This document shows, piece after piece, positions 37,501-51,868 of a stretch of DNA of 64,000 nucleotides. How positions within the stretch are numbered: position 1 is the first letter of the stretch; the number at the start of each line of letters is the position of its first letter. Source of the stretch: Tanytarsus gracilentus (taxonomy: Eukaryota; Arthropoda; Insecta; Diptera; Chironomidae); contig JAXRKN010000037.1 in assembly GCA_038502055.1 (NCBI GenBank), forward strand, positions 1,178,001 to 1,242,000. The letters are read 5' to 3'. The notes below the pieces were generated by a model. It was not told the origin of the DNA, did not search any database, and worked only from the letters and a program-made list of their open reading frames with translations. The position numbers were made by a program, and so were the translations under genes.

Positions 37501-39089
37501 ACTCAATTTAGGGCTTGTTTGAAATTTTCGAACAATACAAGTTCCACGTTCGATTTCTCCTAATGACAATTGAAGAAATGATAAATTAAAATTGATTTTC
37601 TCGTTGTCTAAATGGGAAATTGGAATGAATTATTTCTGATCGTTCAATAATGGACACAATAATGGCCCACATTCACTCTCTTTTATTCTGTGTCACATGA
37701 AAATTTATTATGCGATCGATTTCTTAAGAAAAAAATTGCTGTTTGAGGAAATGAAGAAGAAAAATCGATAAATTATAAATAATTTTTTTTTATAATTTTT
37801 TTTGTTTCTAAAAATTCCTTTCAAGGTTGAAAAATATTTTGACACACATTAAAAGCAGCATTACGCAATGAAAACAACTTTTCCACCTAATTTTTTTGAA
37901 GAATTTTGTTTTTCGTATTTCGTCATGATCGATTAATCTTTTTTCATTCAGTGATGTTCGCTGTCTTTGGGACAAAAACGAAAACGTAGAGGACGAAAGT
38001 CATTTAAATTAATTGCTACTAATTCGGCCTAATTTCGCAACTACATAGCAAGAATTTTTCCACTCTCACTTGCGTACGTACGATACCCCACAAAAAAGAA
38101 ACTTTTCAATTTTCCTTGTCAACCTTGACATTCAAAGCCGTGGGCAAAGATGTAAAAGAATTTTCATCAATAAATCATGCGAGTGGTGGAAAAACAGGAA
38201 AATGAAGATGATTTTTGAAAATAAACCAAAAAGTGATGACAAAATTTTTCTTCTCACTTTGAGTCATATTTTTTTCGCTTCTTCTTCTTCTTCTTGCTCA
38301 TCACTTTCCTTCTCTCCTCACGTTGGTGCCAAAATAGCAATTTTTTTTCGCGGTTTTCCTGCCTGACAGAAAATTTTCTTCTTCTCTCGCTGCGAGTGCA
38401 ATGTATTTTTAATCTCTTTTAAGCGTATTTTTAAAAAGTGAAAAATTTTCATTTCCCGCACATTTATATTGGAGCTCTGAACACACGTTCGAATGTGTGT
38501 ATTATAAAAAGTATTTTTTTATGGCAATCAGTCACATTGCGTTGATCTAAATTTCACTTTCATACGATGCGGGTGTTTTTCATTTGTTTTTCGCTCTTTT
38601 TGCATTTTTGCCAACTGGCGCGAAATATTTATTTTTTCTCGTGAAAATTTAATTGCCGCTGCACGAGAAACGTATAAAATTTAGGTTTAGTGCAAGGACA
38701 AAATAAAAGAGTAAAATTTCCTTTTTTAGTATGTGAAAATTCATCTCGAATTCGCCCTAAATTAATGTCGCTGTAACAAGTGTGAATTGAGGTGTATATC
38801 AGAAAAATTCCACTTACGTTGATATCACACGACTGAACATATATCAGATTTCTTCGGTAAATATTTGTGAACGTAATCGCGCACAAATTGCGGTCGATTT
38901 TTTCAACGTGTCTGCAAACTTTATGCAAACAAAGAGAGAATTGTGTGTGAATATATTCTAGTTCGGAATTGCAGATTTTATCGGAGTGAGTGAGTGCAAG
39001 AAAATAAGTTCGAAGACTAAATGCCGCCATGATAAAACTATTTCACAAGAGGGGTTGCAAAAAAGAGAGAAGAAGAAAGATTTACTCAC
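28515..39089 (-). other. E74 intron of 10.6 kb
   Basis: Separates the ETS exon from the 39-kb exon. No gene is supported. Two small islands look less random than the rest: a minus-strand open frame at 30919-31128 and a GC-rich patch at about 33290-33400. Neither could be tied to splice sites with confidence. Regulatory elements are likely in so long an intron, but none can be named. Confidence 0.6.
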
Positions 39090-39335
39090 ATGAAACTGAT
39101 CTATTGTTCCATAAATTTCGCAATGGTGCTTGAGAGTAGAAATTGGGATGTAAGAATGTTCCAGGCGGTGGTGGTGGCAGTTGCTGTTGTTGTCCCGATG
39201 TCGCATTGCTGGCAGCAGCTCCCGACAATCCTAATCTTGCTTTGATCTCATCACTACAAATTGGCTGACCATTACCGCTACTTGAACTGTCCACATCGGA
39301 TACGCCACTATCGGCTGGACTTGGTGGCAATGAGC
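39090..39335 (-). CDS. Eip74EF: Eip74EF middle coding exon
   Basis: 246 nt between acceptor cttctcag and donor t|gtgagt, phase 1 on both sides. It encodes SLPPSPADSGVSDVDSSSSG, then NGQPICSDEIKARLGLSG, a short Gln/Pro stretch, and TFLHPNFYSQAPLRNLWNNR. This matches the conserved E74 segment just before the PDNYY exon. The block is disordered and Ser/Pro-rich, and lies in the common region upstream of the ETS domain. Confidence 0.93.
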
Positions 39336-42300
39336 CTGAGAAGAAAAAAAATGGAATTTTTGTATGTATTTTTTCTCGGGCTTAAAAAATCACTTAGCTC
39401 TAGTCAAAATATTTTAGAAATTAATAAATTGAATTTTTTGAGAGGATTTGCTCTTGACAAAAAGAAAAAGTTCATTGAGATTTTTTTCTCATATCAAATA
39501 ACTCATTTAAAGTCGGAATACGTAGAGAAATGCACCTTTTACGATTAAATGAAGAGAAGTGGAAGGAAGAAGAATGAGAAAAAGGAACAAACGTGAAGGT
39601 ACGAAAAAAGGGTTTTTTACCTGACCCTCTCGCACTCCACGTCACTATTCGACTAAATGTCGTTATTGCTGCTTCTGCTGCGTTTTCAGAATGCATTCCC
39701 AGCAAGGGATTTTACCATTATTTTATCAATAGAAAATTGCAATAACTTTTTTATGGCTTTATAACTGAAGCAGGAATCACTAAAGGAGTTTTATTAGAGC
39801 TACTTTATTTTCCTTTCCTTTCACTATTGTTGCCTCTCTATATGGCTGTTATAAAACTCACGTTGTTGATCCTTTTTTTTAAAAATTTTATTTTTAAATC
39901 ATTTAATTAATTTTTAATTTTAAATCTTTTTCTTAAAAAAGTTTATTTTATAAATTAAAATCTAGGTTAAAATTCATTCACTCGTTGCCTTTGGTATCCT
40001 TCACTCTAATTGTTTGCGTTAAAAGAAGAAAAAAGTCTCGAGAAGCATTCAAAGTACACAATGCAAGTGAAACAGCAGGAATGGACCCTTTTGCAGAAGC
40101 TATAATCGACCCAATTTCTCATTCACCGTGCATTCAATTTTATTTCTCGACAATTCTTTCGCTCTAAATAGTTTGTGAAGGATGATGAGGAATTATGATG
40201 AATTTTATTATGAAGGATGAAGGATCGGAGAAACCTAAAATAATACAGGTGCATTTATTTTTTGATATCAAAAATTTCCAGAAATCCTTTTTTACCCTCA
40301 CAATTTTTATGTGAATCTTATAAAATGCACCGGATGGGATTGAATTTGAGGATTTTTTTGCGAGGGCAGATGAGAATAATGAAAAATAATCATCTACTGG
40401 GACACAAAAATAATAATAAAGGATTTTGATCAATATTTCACCTTAGAAATTTTCCCAGACAATTTCTTTAATCTCTTCATCATCAAAAACATGTGGATAT
40501 CAATTTCGGTTATTTCAATATTTGACATATTTTAAATGAAATGCAATCTCATCTCGACATGTGAAAAAAAGAGTTAAACTGACTTGCAATTTTCACCTAT
40601 GATTATTTGCAAAAATCCTTGAGAAAAAATTCAAATCAATTTATTTTGTTTGCAGGCAAATTCCCAAAGATAAATTTCATCATGTTTGGTTATTTTTTTT
40701 TTCGAAAAATCAATTTTCGTGCAGATTTATTTAGGGTGCAACCTGCTCTCACTTCAAAAATGGGATTTTCATTGTTCATCGGCAAATGTTATGCTTTCTT
40801 GTGTAGTTTAAGGTGTTTTTGAAAAAAATATTTTTACAAGAATTTCTTTTCTCTTCTTAATCCTCTCTTTTTTTGACCTAGAATTTTTCACTTCTGACAT
40901 TCTCCGCAAAAGGTGCCGACTTTCTTCTTTTCTCTTCACAATTCCGCAATTTGGATATTTAGGACAGAAAGAAGATGAAAGGGTATCCTTTACAATCCAT
41001 CAATCTCATTTAGCAGTTGCATCGTAATTTTTCTTCTCCTTACTTTCGCACATTTAATTGATATTTTTAATACTTTTTACGCAAAAAGTCGCTTTAACTG
41101 TTAATTTATTGAATAAAGAATGCAGACTGCAACTCATTCACACATTCATAATTAAAAATTGAATTTCAATTTTCTCCAAAATCATCAATCTTTATGAAAG
41201 CCTGTTGATGATGATTCTGCAGTAAAAATCATGATACACCCCACAATAAAGAAATAAATTCAATAACAATTTTTTTTTGTAAAAGCAAATAAATTCAACA
41301 CGAGTGTGTGGGCAGGGAGAAAAGGATATAATCGAAATGTCTGCCTACGACAGTATCGATGTGCTTGCACATTGCGTCAAGAGAATGAAGAATTGAATTT
41401 CCATTTAGTTACAGAAAAAATTTTATGCAAGTCAACATCATCATATTTAATTTTTCACATTTCTCTCTTTCTATAGATGTGAAATAAACAAATAAAGATC
41501 CGAGTGGATGCGCAAATGTACACACACAATGGTCAATGGCAAATGTTATGGAAAAAGGGATCAAATTCAATTTTCTCTTCTTTTTTTTGGGATGAATGTT
41601 TGTTAAAAGGATTAAGGGACATCTTCAACAGCAGCAGCAGGAACCTGATCCATCAAATTGCATACTGAGTTAAAGCTGCAAAAAGGATGATATTCAACTG
41701 GTGGTAAATAAGACAGATGTAAATTAAGGACAATTTTTTTGTGTGTTCATCCAGCAGAAATTTATCCAACAAACACTTTTGTGTGTTTGGATGCAACAAC
41801 TTTATCCTTTTGTGATTTCTACCAATTATTGCATTGCATGCTGTCATCGAGAGTGAGATTTCGTTCAGCAGGCTACTTTGCAAATACACGCACACGCACA
41901 CACACTTGAGATCTCGATTGTGCCGTGCCGAAAAGAGTTCAACGATGACGAATATTTATTTAATAAATGAAATCTCTCAATTCATCAATTGGCAATGTGC
42001 AACCGAGTGCTGCCTCAAATTGTGCATGATGACGGGATTTGATGTCAAAATGACACAAAAGAAAGAGAGCGATGGCAGTTGTACAATTACGTCCATGTTC
42101 ATATACTCAAATATATTCTATTGAGGTGATGCGGGCGTTACATGATGGTTTTGTAGATTAAAAGCAATTTAATGTCGATTCATTAATTTATATTTCGTCA
42201 ATATACAAAATGGAGGAAAAATTATTTATTTTCTGAATTATTTTTTTATGCATTGAAAATCTCTGAAAAACTTCTCCAACAATTTTTTTGCTTCTCACAT

Positions 42301-43983
42301 AAAATAATCCAATTACACTAAATGAATTAAACTGACCGTTTCACTAATTTAATAATCCAGTTCTTGAGGAGAGTGAGAGACTAACAGCGTTTGATTAATA
42401 ACTGAAACTTGATAATAATGAACTGAAATTATTATTTTTTTGTTCACATAATTTTTCTTTCACTCAATTTTTATTTAATCAGATGTGGTCATCATAACGA
42501 CGATCAACGTGTCGAATCTAAAAAATATATAGAAGAGCAAGAATAGAAAAAGATAAGTGAAGAGGGAAGGAAGTGAAAAGGGGTTTGCTGAGATTCTTTT
42601 CGACTTCTTCTTTATTTGTTCTTGTCTGCTTCCATATGGAAGAGAATAAAAAGAAAAGAGGGTTAGGAATGGACTTTATCGAAATCTAAGCAAGATTTGT
42701 GTCATGTCCAGTTTCATGCGAAATAAGAAAAGAAAGGATTCAGAGCGAGAGACATTTACAAGGAAGGCAAATGTAATTGATGCGGAATAAAATGAAATAT
42801 GATGTCCATTAAAATTTTAAAGTTTATTTTCTCACATACTCTCCAGGATGTCACACTGAGATGCACCACAAAGAAAGGGTTACAGCATCAACTAGCAGCG
42901 AGAGAAAGATTCTCACGCATATGGTCATTGCCAACGGACTTTTTTTACCTTATGGGTTGATGGACATTAGAAAAAATATTTTTCGAAGGCAAAAAATTAG
43001 CTCGATCAAAATATTTTGATCCAAAAAAATAACTTGAAGGCACCGAATGCAGACACAAAAGATTTTTTCCATCGCTTGCCATTTCACGATTTTTCTGCGT
43101 CTTTCCTCAGGCGATAAAACAAAAGCCAACAAGCAGTCCTTTTTGCAGTGCTATTGTTCTCTCGATTGTTAACCAAAAAAATCGCGCGAGTCATTTCGTG
43201 AATAAAAAAAACTTAAGGAAAATATTTCAAACTCGATAACAGCTTAAAAAATATTTTTTTTATGTACACATAATTTATTTATAGTTTTCATCATGTGAGG
43301 GTATCAAATGGAATTTCCAGAAGCGTCAAAGGTGTTTCCAGTTTTTAACTTCCTTACAAAATTATTTCAGCACGCTATTGAAATAAAAGCAGGAACTCAA
43401 AGTGGACATTCTCTATGTGTGGAATTCCTGTTGCGCGTTTATAAAAATAAACTAAAAACGAGTCGAGGAAGAGAAATAAAACCAGGAAAGCGCACGGAAA
43501 ACGAGTAAGTGAGCGCGAAAGATAAGAAAAGAGAAGTTGAACCCTTCCTTTTTCCCTTCCTTCCTCTTTTCTAACTTCTTTTCAAATCGGAAGCATAAAG
43601 CCGATGGCTATCGTCGTGACTATATGCATATAAATGTGGAAATGGTCATTAATCATTTTATTAAGACGAGAAAAAAAGAGAGGAAGGAATTAAAAAGAAA
43701 CGCAAGGTCACTCGAAAGGGTCACTCATTTCACGTCGTTGAAAGTTGACCAGTTTTTTTTCGCTAATTCTTTTAGAGAAGTAAATTTTTTGTCATAAAAC
43801 GCGTTGATGTTTCCAACAGCTTTCATAAAAAAATTACTGGTTATTTTTCAAAACTTTTAGTGTTTTTAGTATTTAGTTAATTCCTCTTCAAGAGTATTTG
43901 GAAACTTTAAATTTTCTCAAATCATTAAATTTTGCAAATCCATCAGAAAGAGTTCAATCAAAAAAGAAAATTTCCAATCTAAC
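39336..43983 (-). other. E74 intron of 4.6 kb
   Basis: AT-rich, with a short CA-rich tract at 41885-41905 and no supported gene or repeat element. Confidence 0.6.
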
Positions 43984-44238
43984 CTGTGCTCGAAGAGCTA
44001 TATCCTCGATGATATGGTGCTTGTGAAATGTGCGTACCACTCAAGAGACCATGCAGCAATGGACGATGCTGTTGTGGCTGTAAAGAATGTGATTGCTGTT
44101 GGAGCTGTTGAATCTGCTGTGATTGATGCTGAAGCTCTTGAACGATTCTGTGCGCAGCAGTCTGCTGATGAGCATGATGTTGTGGTGGTGGCGGGCTTGG
44201 ACTTTGTGACTGTGGTAGCTGAATTGGAATTTCAGTAT
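43984..44238 (-). CDS. Eip74EF: Eip74EF upstream coding exon, Gln-rich
   Basis: 255 nt between acceptor cttcttgcag and donor g|gttaga, phase 1 on both sides. The product is TEIPIQLPQSQSPSPPPPQ, a His/Gln-rich stretch (IVQELQHQSQQIQQLQQQSH), then RPLLHGLLSGTHISQAPYHR and GYSSSST. The last part is a well-conserved E74 block that runs into GSLPPSP of the next exon. Gln-rich regions like this are common in insect activators. The listed plus-strand and other minus-strand frames here are shadows. Confidence 0.92.
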
Positions 44239-46492
44239 CTGCAAGAAGAAGAAATAATAAAATGTGATTAGTTTAAATATTCATAAATGTGTGTCACAAA
44301 TAAGTAATAAGCTTGTAAGCAAAAAAAAATGCCTTTACGATGTAACAACTACAAACCAACCCACTGACTTAAAATTGCGAATTCCAATTACATAAAAATC
44401 GACAATTTCGTGGCATAATTTTCGGCAACTGTTAAACCTGTTTTATTTTTACTAAATAACTTTTTTTTCTCTCCTGATTGATTGCGAACATTTTGCAATC
44501 TGTATTCCATAAAAGACCAAATGACATACATTAATTAACCGACCAGCTTAAAGATATCATTTATAATTTTTGGCAAGTCCATATAAGAAACAGACAGACA
44601 TCATTGTTGTGACTGTTTCAAGCATTTTTATTACTATTATTACTTTCGCTACTTTGAGAGTTCCACTCAATAGTAATAGCAATAATGTCGAAAGATCCAT
44701 TATGCAAGAAATTGAGAAGAAGAAAAAAATGTTGTAGGCAAAAATTGAGAGTGAACGTGTGTGCGTGTTGTCTGCGCCTCTCTCTATCGCGAAAGGTGTT
44801 TATTACAATAGAATTTCGTAGTTTACGAATTGAATGTAAATTTTTTTTCTGTCTTGCTGTCAATTGTGAAATGTAATGAGGGACTAGAAGCGAACAAGAG
44901 GGAGAGAGAGAGAAACAATTTTGTTACGTGTACTAAAGTGATGCTGAAGAGGAATAATGATGATGGTGAAACTCATGTGATGTCGATATTTTTTTTTTGC
45001 AAAATTCAAACATTATTGCGGAAGGTAAATTGAGAATTAAGAGTTGATTTTGAAGCAGGCGTGAAGATTTTTTTGTTTCTGTCGAAATTCAAGTCCCGCG
45101 GGATAAAAATAAGAAAAAGAAGTAGACAAGAGACAATAAAGCTGGTTTGTTTTAAATGTTTGAGATCGCAAAAAAAATTTATCATTTTTGTTTACGTTTT
45201 GAGACAAAAATAAACTTTTAATTACTCATTATAGAATTTTTTTGTTACCAAATTTATGAACGATCCCGCAAATGCTATCCAGAAATTCCTGCTATTCATT
45301 AGCACACAGAACATTTTATTATTTCTTCCTCCAACGTCATAATATACAAAAGACTTCACCTCTAAAAGTCTTTCAGTCAACCTTTTTTTTCTCTCTCTTC
45401 ATATATATGCGTTGCGGAAATTGCAACCGACTCTTCTGTCATTGAATTTTGCTTTTTATTTATAGTGAGACCAAAATAATGGAATTGACTATGAGTCATT
45501 TGAGGACAAGAATTTACAGTTTCTTTTTTTCTGGTGAAATATAAAGAAAGCTTTTCACTTCAAATTTGGGAATATATTCATCCATAAGCTGCCACACACA
45601 AATTTGCACAATTGAATTTTACGATTATAGAAGCGACACATGACGCTCACAGCTAATTTAATTATTAAAAATATATGTATTCCAAAATGTAAATCCATTT
45701 TGTGTGATGATGAAACAAAATAACAATTTTTTTACAAAAGAGCTTTCATACAATGTGGCTTGCGGCATTAATATTATTGTACACATGCATACACGGGTAA
45801 GGTCTACGGTTCAGTTGGAATGAAATGGAAATAACGGAAATAAGAGTTGTCGGTACGCGTTCAGGAAATAGCTTTTATATTCGCTGTCTCGCGGTGTCTA
45901 TTGCCAAATAATATCTCTATCGTGTATCTAAAAAATCCGCAAGATTTGACAAATTGCGGTCGTGCCATCATATCTCAATAGCTCTAAATTTAACAAGTGA
46001 ACAAATTTGCATTTCAAATTCAAAAGTCTGATGTCGTCTGTTGATGATATGATGGTATGTACACACCATAATAAATTTTTGTAGGTGGCTAATGGAGCGA
46101 CAAGGGATGATGACGATATGATATGGAAGCTAAAGAGAGTTTGTGCATATATGTGTATGTATTGTCCCACGGGCGCTAATTAAAAGCAGTACACACGACA
46201 ATAGCAAGTTAGCAGTATGTCAAAAAACACACTACATGCTTTAAATTCAACTGCTGTTACATGTTTAATCAACACGTATGGCATAAATCACCTTTTCAGT
46301 GCATTCAACTCGCTCGAATGTTCAATGCTGCTGGTAAGGTCGTAAAGTATCATCTTCCACATATTTTAAGCGCAGATCCTTTGATAGGGATCTGCATGTG
46401 AAAGATGCAAGTTGCTTGGTTTAATATTTACAACTAAGAAAATTTTAATGATTTTAATCTACATAGAAATTCGAGGAAAGACTCTCTTTTTT

Positions 46493-48074
46493 CAGGGGGA
46501 CACTAGTATATAAATTTTATATACTTTATATACCTAAAAATATAAAAATATAAATGAAAATATAAAAATATAAATTTATTTAAAAATATAAATTATATTT
46601 TATATACTTTATATACTTTTTGTTTTTTATTAACGAATAAAAAAATTTTATATTGCATTTCGTTCATTTGGATCTTAATTTAAGCACTGAATCTAGTTCG
46701 AATGGCTATCAAATCCATCGCTGGATTTTAGTTCTACTGGATCTCACTTCCAGACTTCCAGCACTAAATCTTTAAATTACTGGATCTCACTTCCAGAGCT
46801 GGATCTTAGTTCCAATGGATCTCAATTTAAGTTCTGAATCTAGTTCGAATGGTTATCAAATCCATCGCTCGATTTTAGTTCTACTGGATCTCACTTCCAG
46901 ACTTCCAGCACTAAATCTTTAAACTACTGGATCTTACTTCCAGAGCTGGATCTTAGTTCAAATGGATCTCAATTTAAGTTCTGAATCTAGTTCGAATGGT
47001 TATCAAATCCATCGCTTGATTTTAGTTCTACTGGATCTCACTTCCAGCACTAAATTTTAAAACTGCTGGATCTCACTTCCAGAGCTGGATCTTAGTTCCA
47101 ATGGATCTCAATTTAAGCACTGAATCTAGTTCGAATGCCTATCAAATCCATCGCTTGATTTTACTTCTACTGGATCTCACTTCCAGACTTCCTGCACTAA
47201 ATCTTTAAACTACTGGATCTCACTTCCAGAGCTGGATCTTAGTTCAAATGGATCTCAATTTAAGTTCTGAATCTAGTTCGAATGGTTATCAAATCCATCG
47301 CTTGATTTTACTTCTACTGATCTCATTTCCAGCCTAAATTTTAAACTGCTGTCTCACTTCCAGAGCTGGATCTTAGTTCAATGGATCTCAATTTAAGCAC
47401 TGAATCTAGTTCGAATCTATAAATCCATCGGTTGATTTTACTTCTCTGATCTCACTTCCAGACTTCCAGCACTAATTCTTAAAACTACTGGATCTCACTT
47501 CCAGACTGGATCTTAGTTCAAATGATCTCAATTTAAGTTCTAATCTAGTTCGAATGCATATCAAATCCATCGCTTGATTTTACTTCTACTGGATCTCATT
47601 TCCAGCACTAAATTTTAAAACTGCTGGATCTCACTTCCAGAGCTGGATCTTAGTTCCAATGGATCTCAATTTAAGCACTGAATCTAGTTCGAATGCCTAT
47701 CAAATCCATCGGTTGATTTTACTTCTACTGGATCTCACTTCCAGACTTCCTGCACTAAATCTTAAAGCTACTGGATCTCACTTCCAGAGCTGGATCTTAG
47801 TTCAAATGGATCTCAATTTAAGTTCTGAATCTAGTTCGAATGGTTATCAAATCCATCGCTTGATTTTACTTCTACTGGATCTCACTTCCAGCTTTAAATT
47901 TTAGTTGAAAAGTCACAATATAGAGTAAATTCCGATCGAAAAGTATATAAAAATATAAAAATATAAAAAATATAAAAAATATAAAAATATAAATGAGGTA
48001 TATAAAAATATAAAAATATAAATTTTAGATTTTTATATACCCAAAAAATTTATATCCAAGTCGTCCGCCCCCTG
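46493..48074. mobile_element. Non-autonomous hAT-like element filled with satellite
   Basis: 1582 bp with termini CAGGGGG...CCCCCTG and a looser inverted match further in (ATATAAATTTT on both sides). Inside each end is an AT-rich zone of TATATAC and AAATATA units. The centre (about 46660-47900) is a tandem array. There is no transposase frame; the 81-codon frame at 47659-47904 is repeat noise. The superfamily call rests on terminal bases plus the 8-bp target duplication. Confidence 0.8.
46660..47900. repeat. Tandem array, period about 147 bp (variants 133-139)
   Basis: The marker GAATCTAGTTCGAAT recurs at about 46689, 46836, 46983, 47122, 47269, 47402, 47542, 47680 and 47827. Spacings are 147, 147, 139, 147, 133, 140, 138 and 147, so there are about nine copies. 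The short units usually lack one copy of ACTTCCAG. Inside each unit, CTGGATCTCACTTCCAG-like phrases repeat, which suggests growth from a shorter word. Later copies carry more single-base losses. Confidence 0.85.
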
Positions 48075-51000
48075 TCTTTTTTCTAGTTTTAGAACTTTTT
48101 TATGACCCAAATGATAATCATTAGAAATTCTCAAAGTGAGTGAACGCGCCAAAGACAAAACTCATGCAGTGCAGCAATAAAAAGAGAAATTAAAAAAGCA
48201 GCATTTGATAACATTTAGAAATTCCGAACAAAAGCGAACAAGTGGAAAAGAAAATATTTTCGCTTGTGTGGTGAAACTCCGCATTTTCTCCGAATATTCT
48301 ACTCTCGTTTTCATTTCTCGAGAAAGAAATGCAATTTTCCCTTTTTTTCACTATCTCCGCGAAAACTCTCTTTTTTATGGCATTCGGTAACTATCTACTA
48401 CTAACATAATCATCATTACATTAACCCATCCTTGAACTACTGCACGAACGTAACACGAACTTGCGATAATTTAATCGTTGCAATGCTCAGAAGGTAGAGC
48501 GAGGAGGAAAATTTTTATGCGGCCACCGACTTTTCCTTAACGTGCATATCCTTCACTACTACAAGCGAAGAAAATATGTGCATTATTTTCGTCCTTCTCG
48601 ACGCCCGAAGGAGCTTTTTTTGCGCTTCACTTTCTCTTGCAACCTTCACTGGCGCTGGAGGGAGAGGGAGAGGGAGTGAAGGCATGAAAGTGTACATAAG
48701 TAAAGAGACGGAAAATCCTAAGCCATTCCTTCGCCCACAACGAAAATTTTTCCGCCCATCTGAAGAGCCGGTATGGGGAAATCAATTCGACTAGACATTT
48801 TCTCCCATTTTTCGGTTGTGTTTATCGTGTGAACTGGAAAAGGAGGGTTTTTTTCGTTGAGAGTATGTTTGTGTTTGTGTGGGTGGAAAATCCACCGTCA
48901 CTCGACTTTTACTTGTGTTGGTGCACAATAACCTTTATTTTTCCTTCTGCCACTTCTCCTTCGGCAAAAACTTTTCATTTTGATAGTGAAAATGAAAAGT
49001 TTATCGAAAGTGAATTTAGTGCATGCGTGTGTGGTGGTTGTTGGATGATAAACATGTTGGCGAATATATGAGGAACATAGAACAAAGAGAAGTAGTTTGT
49101 AGCTTTTATGGTTTTATAGGAATTTTCACTTCTCATTTCACTACGAGCTGCATTTTAATGCAAAGAGAAAAAATTATTCGATGAAACTTTTTTTATGACT
49201 TATGTCTGTGCGAGAAAAAATTTGAATTTTCTTTCGTCGTTCGCTTGAGATGTTGATGGCCGGTTGGTCGAGATGGGAAAAGAATTTTTTATGCATGACT
49301 GCAGCAGATCTTGATAAGGATGTAAATTGAATAGTTTAGCAGATGAGGCGAAAAACAAATTACGAAGAAATGGTAGGGGAGAGCTTTCTTTTACAGCACT
49401 AAAGAAGATCTTGGGGAATTTTCAATAATGCTCACCGCGGTGAATGCACTATGAGTGGGCGATGAATTTAAAATATGAAATGAATTGGAAAAATTCATAA
49501 GAATTTTCCTTCGAAAAATTTATGGTGTGTCAAAAAATGCTGAAACACGAGACGTGGTGCAAAAATATTAATTTGTCACCTTCCAGTGTATATGCAGCAG
49601 CGACAACATGATGAAAAAAAAGAGTCTGATGTCGCCTCTCTACAGCGACAAATTAATATTGAGACAACAACTGCTGCGCGTCAAAGGGCGATTAGACGAA
49701 ACATTTTCAAAACATCCATATGAGCTTAAAAGTGGAAGTGACTGCAGACATCAACAACAACAACAAGATGTGAGAAGTTACATGTGTATGAAAATGGTCA
49801 TTCAAAAAGTCTCGACTCCATTGAGATACGATTATGTAAAAAAAATTGTAATATCAGCAAAATCACGATGACTCTACAAAGTTTCATGAAATAAAAAAAA
49901 ATGTTTTTCTTCCACTCACAAATTGAGCCTATTGCATGAACGTAACTGAAAAAAGTTTACCATAGATCACCATCAACAAATCAAGCAGTGTTTGCTGAAC
50001 AATATAACGAGAGAGAAAGAGAAGAGAAGAAGTTCACAATGGTCATATTCAACATAGTCGTGCAATCCAACAGAAAAAAACAGACATTGTATTGCAGAAT
50101 TTCCGCTTTTTGAGCTCTCTTGCCGTGTATAATTATGAGAAGAAAAAAATGTATGAAAACATGTAAATCCGACGCGGCAGTGAGAAATTTGGGTCAAGGC
50201 TGGTTTGTGTTAAATCAACGGCAAAAGCTTGTAAAAATTTAAACGATGATGAAAGCTAATCGTGATTTCAAAATTTCTAGAACTTTAAAAAAAATTAAAT
50301 GTTCATCCCTTGATAATATTTTTGCGTTGTGGCAAAAAAATAAGTAGCACTGGATTAGAGAAGCATGAATTTACTTTCACTTCCTGCCATAAAATCTCTT
50401 TTCAATATCTTGTTAAGATTATTTATAAATGCATGCATGCTCAACGACTTAATCGATAATATAAATTTACGTGAGAGTGGTTTGCTCTAATTTTTCATCC
50501 TATGAGATTTTCATGCACACATTAAATTATTAGCTGTGCTAATTGGATAATTTTTAAGTTTCCATGGGTATTCGCATTTTCAAACGCTTGCATGAGAATG
50601 CCATTAAGTCTCGGTGATATTTAAGTCACACAAAAAATGATTGTCTCATATCAAAGGAAAACACATACGGTGCTCATTTATACTTTATCGCGATCAAATG
50701 GCAAAAGCAGCATTCAATATGTGTGAGAGAACGGGTGAGTAAAGGTTTGCGCTAAATGTTTGCGAATATGACTCACGTGATGTAAATGTGCAGCTCACAG
50801 TCAGTTTATGACATAAATAGCAAACACAAAGTTCATTGAATTTTAAAAAATGACAAAAAGTTTTTTTTGCAAGGCGAAGCGAAAAAAGAAATTTGTTTTT
50901 CGCGAGTTAATAAAATTATTTTTTTTGTATTTTTCCTGAAACCTCCAATGTATGCAGAACTGTCAGCAGAATGTTTATTTTCATATGCACACTGAATATG

Positions 51001-51392
51001 ATGAAAGCCGCTTGGAAAGTGAATAAAAAATAAAATAGGTTGGATCAAGCGTCACTTAAAAAGTGGAATTTCAATTTCGCGGGTTTTTCTGTGTTGCGAA
51101 TAATTTTTAATGAATTCGAGTTTTTCTCATAAAAGTAGTCAAAAAAATGAAAATTCGGTTTAAAAAATTTGTTTTCTTTTCTTGTGTGCAATAAAAATTG
51201 TCATCATTAATTTAAGTCCCTCTCGAGCGTTTGTGCATTACTTTTGGAAGAAAATAAAAAATCTCATGCTGTGAGCCGTGAAGTGAGAAATTCATTATCT
51301 TTATGGGTTTTTGGCTATGGTTATTTATTTTCATTTCACATCTTGTTGACGATAAATGCGGTTAATATAATTTAACATGTCCGCGAAAAAAA

Positions 51393-51408
51393 AGAGAGAG
51401 AGAGAGAG
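51393..51408. repeat. (AG)n microsatellite
   Basis: Short pure AG run about 130 bp left of element copy B. Confidence 0.8.
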
Positions 51409-51868
51409 CTCATCTTATTTCACGATGATCATTTTTTTTGTGTGAAAAATCATGTGCACATTAAATAATTCAGCAGTGACGCGCACAATTTTGGACGTGC
51501 GTTTAATTTGTAGACAGATAATGGCGACACTCTTTTTCCCACTTCTATAATATACCCTAAAACTAATTTCATCTCGAGCATTGAAGAGTTTACCGCTGTG
51601 CGTCACGCACAGCTGATGTCGCGTAGCGAGATCAGCTGTGTAAAAAGTAACGGTAGAAAAAATTTTAAACTTTAAATTAATTACTCAGTTTCGATAAAAA
51701 CCCTTCGAAAATACAATAACATTTGGAGAAAAAAAAAACAAATATTTAAAATTCTTCAATTCATCATAAACCACATTTAAGTGTAATCACAAATATCACA
51801 GGTAAGAAACAAAATTAAATTAAACATAAAATTTGTTAAATTAAAGTCAGAATATTTTAAAATTTCAG

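Larger units (their letters stand above)
46485..48082. repeat. 8-bp target-site duplication TCTTTTTT
   Basis: TCTTTTTT at 46485-46492 directly precedes CAGGGGG, and the same 8 bases at 48075-48082 directly follow CCCCCTG. An 8-bp duplication next to CAGGG termini is the signature of hAT insertion. Confidence 0.85.

Noticed and set aside
44014..44271. 85-codon plus-strand frame over the E74 Gln-rich exon
   Set aside because: Antisense shadow of the CAG/CAA-rich coding exon on the minus strand.
46660..47900. Tandem array as a CRISPR
   Set aside because: Units are about 147 bp and contiguous without unique spacers, inside a eukaryotic transposon.
47659..47904. 81-codon frame within the tandem array
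   Set aside because: It repeats with the satellite unit and is broken in other copies; chance openness.
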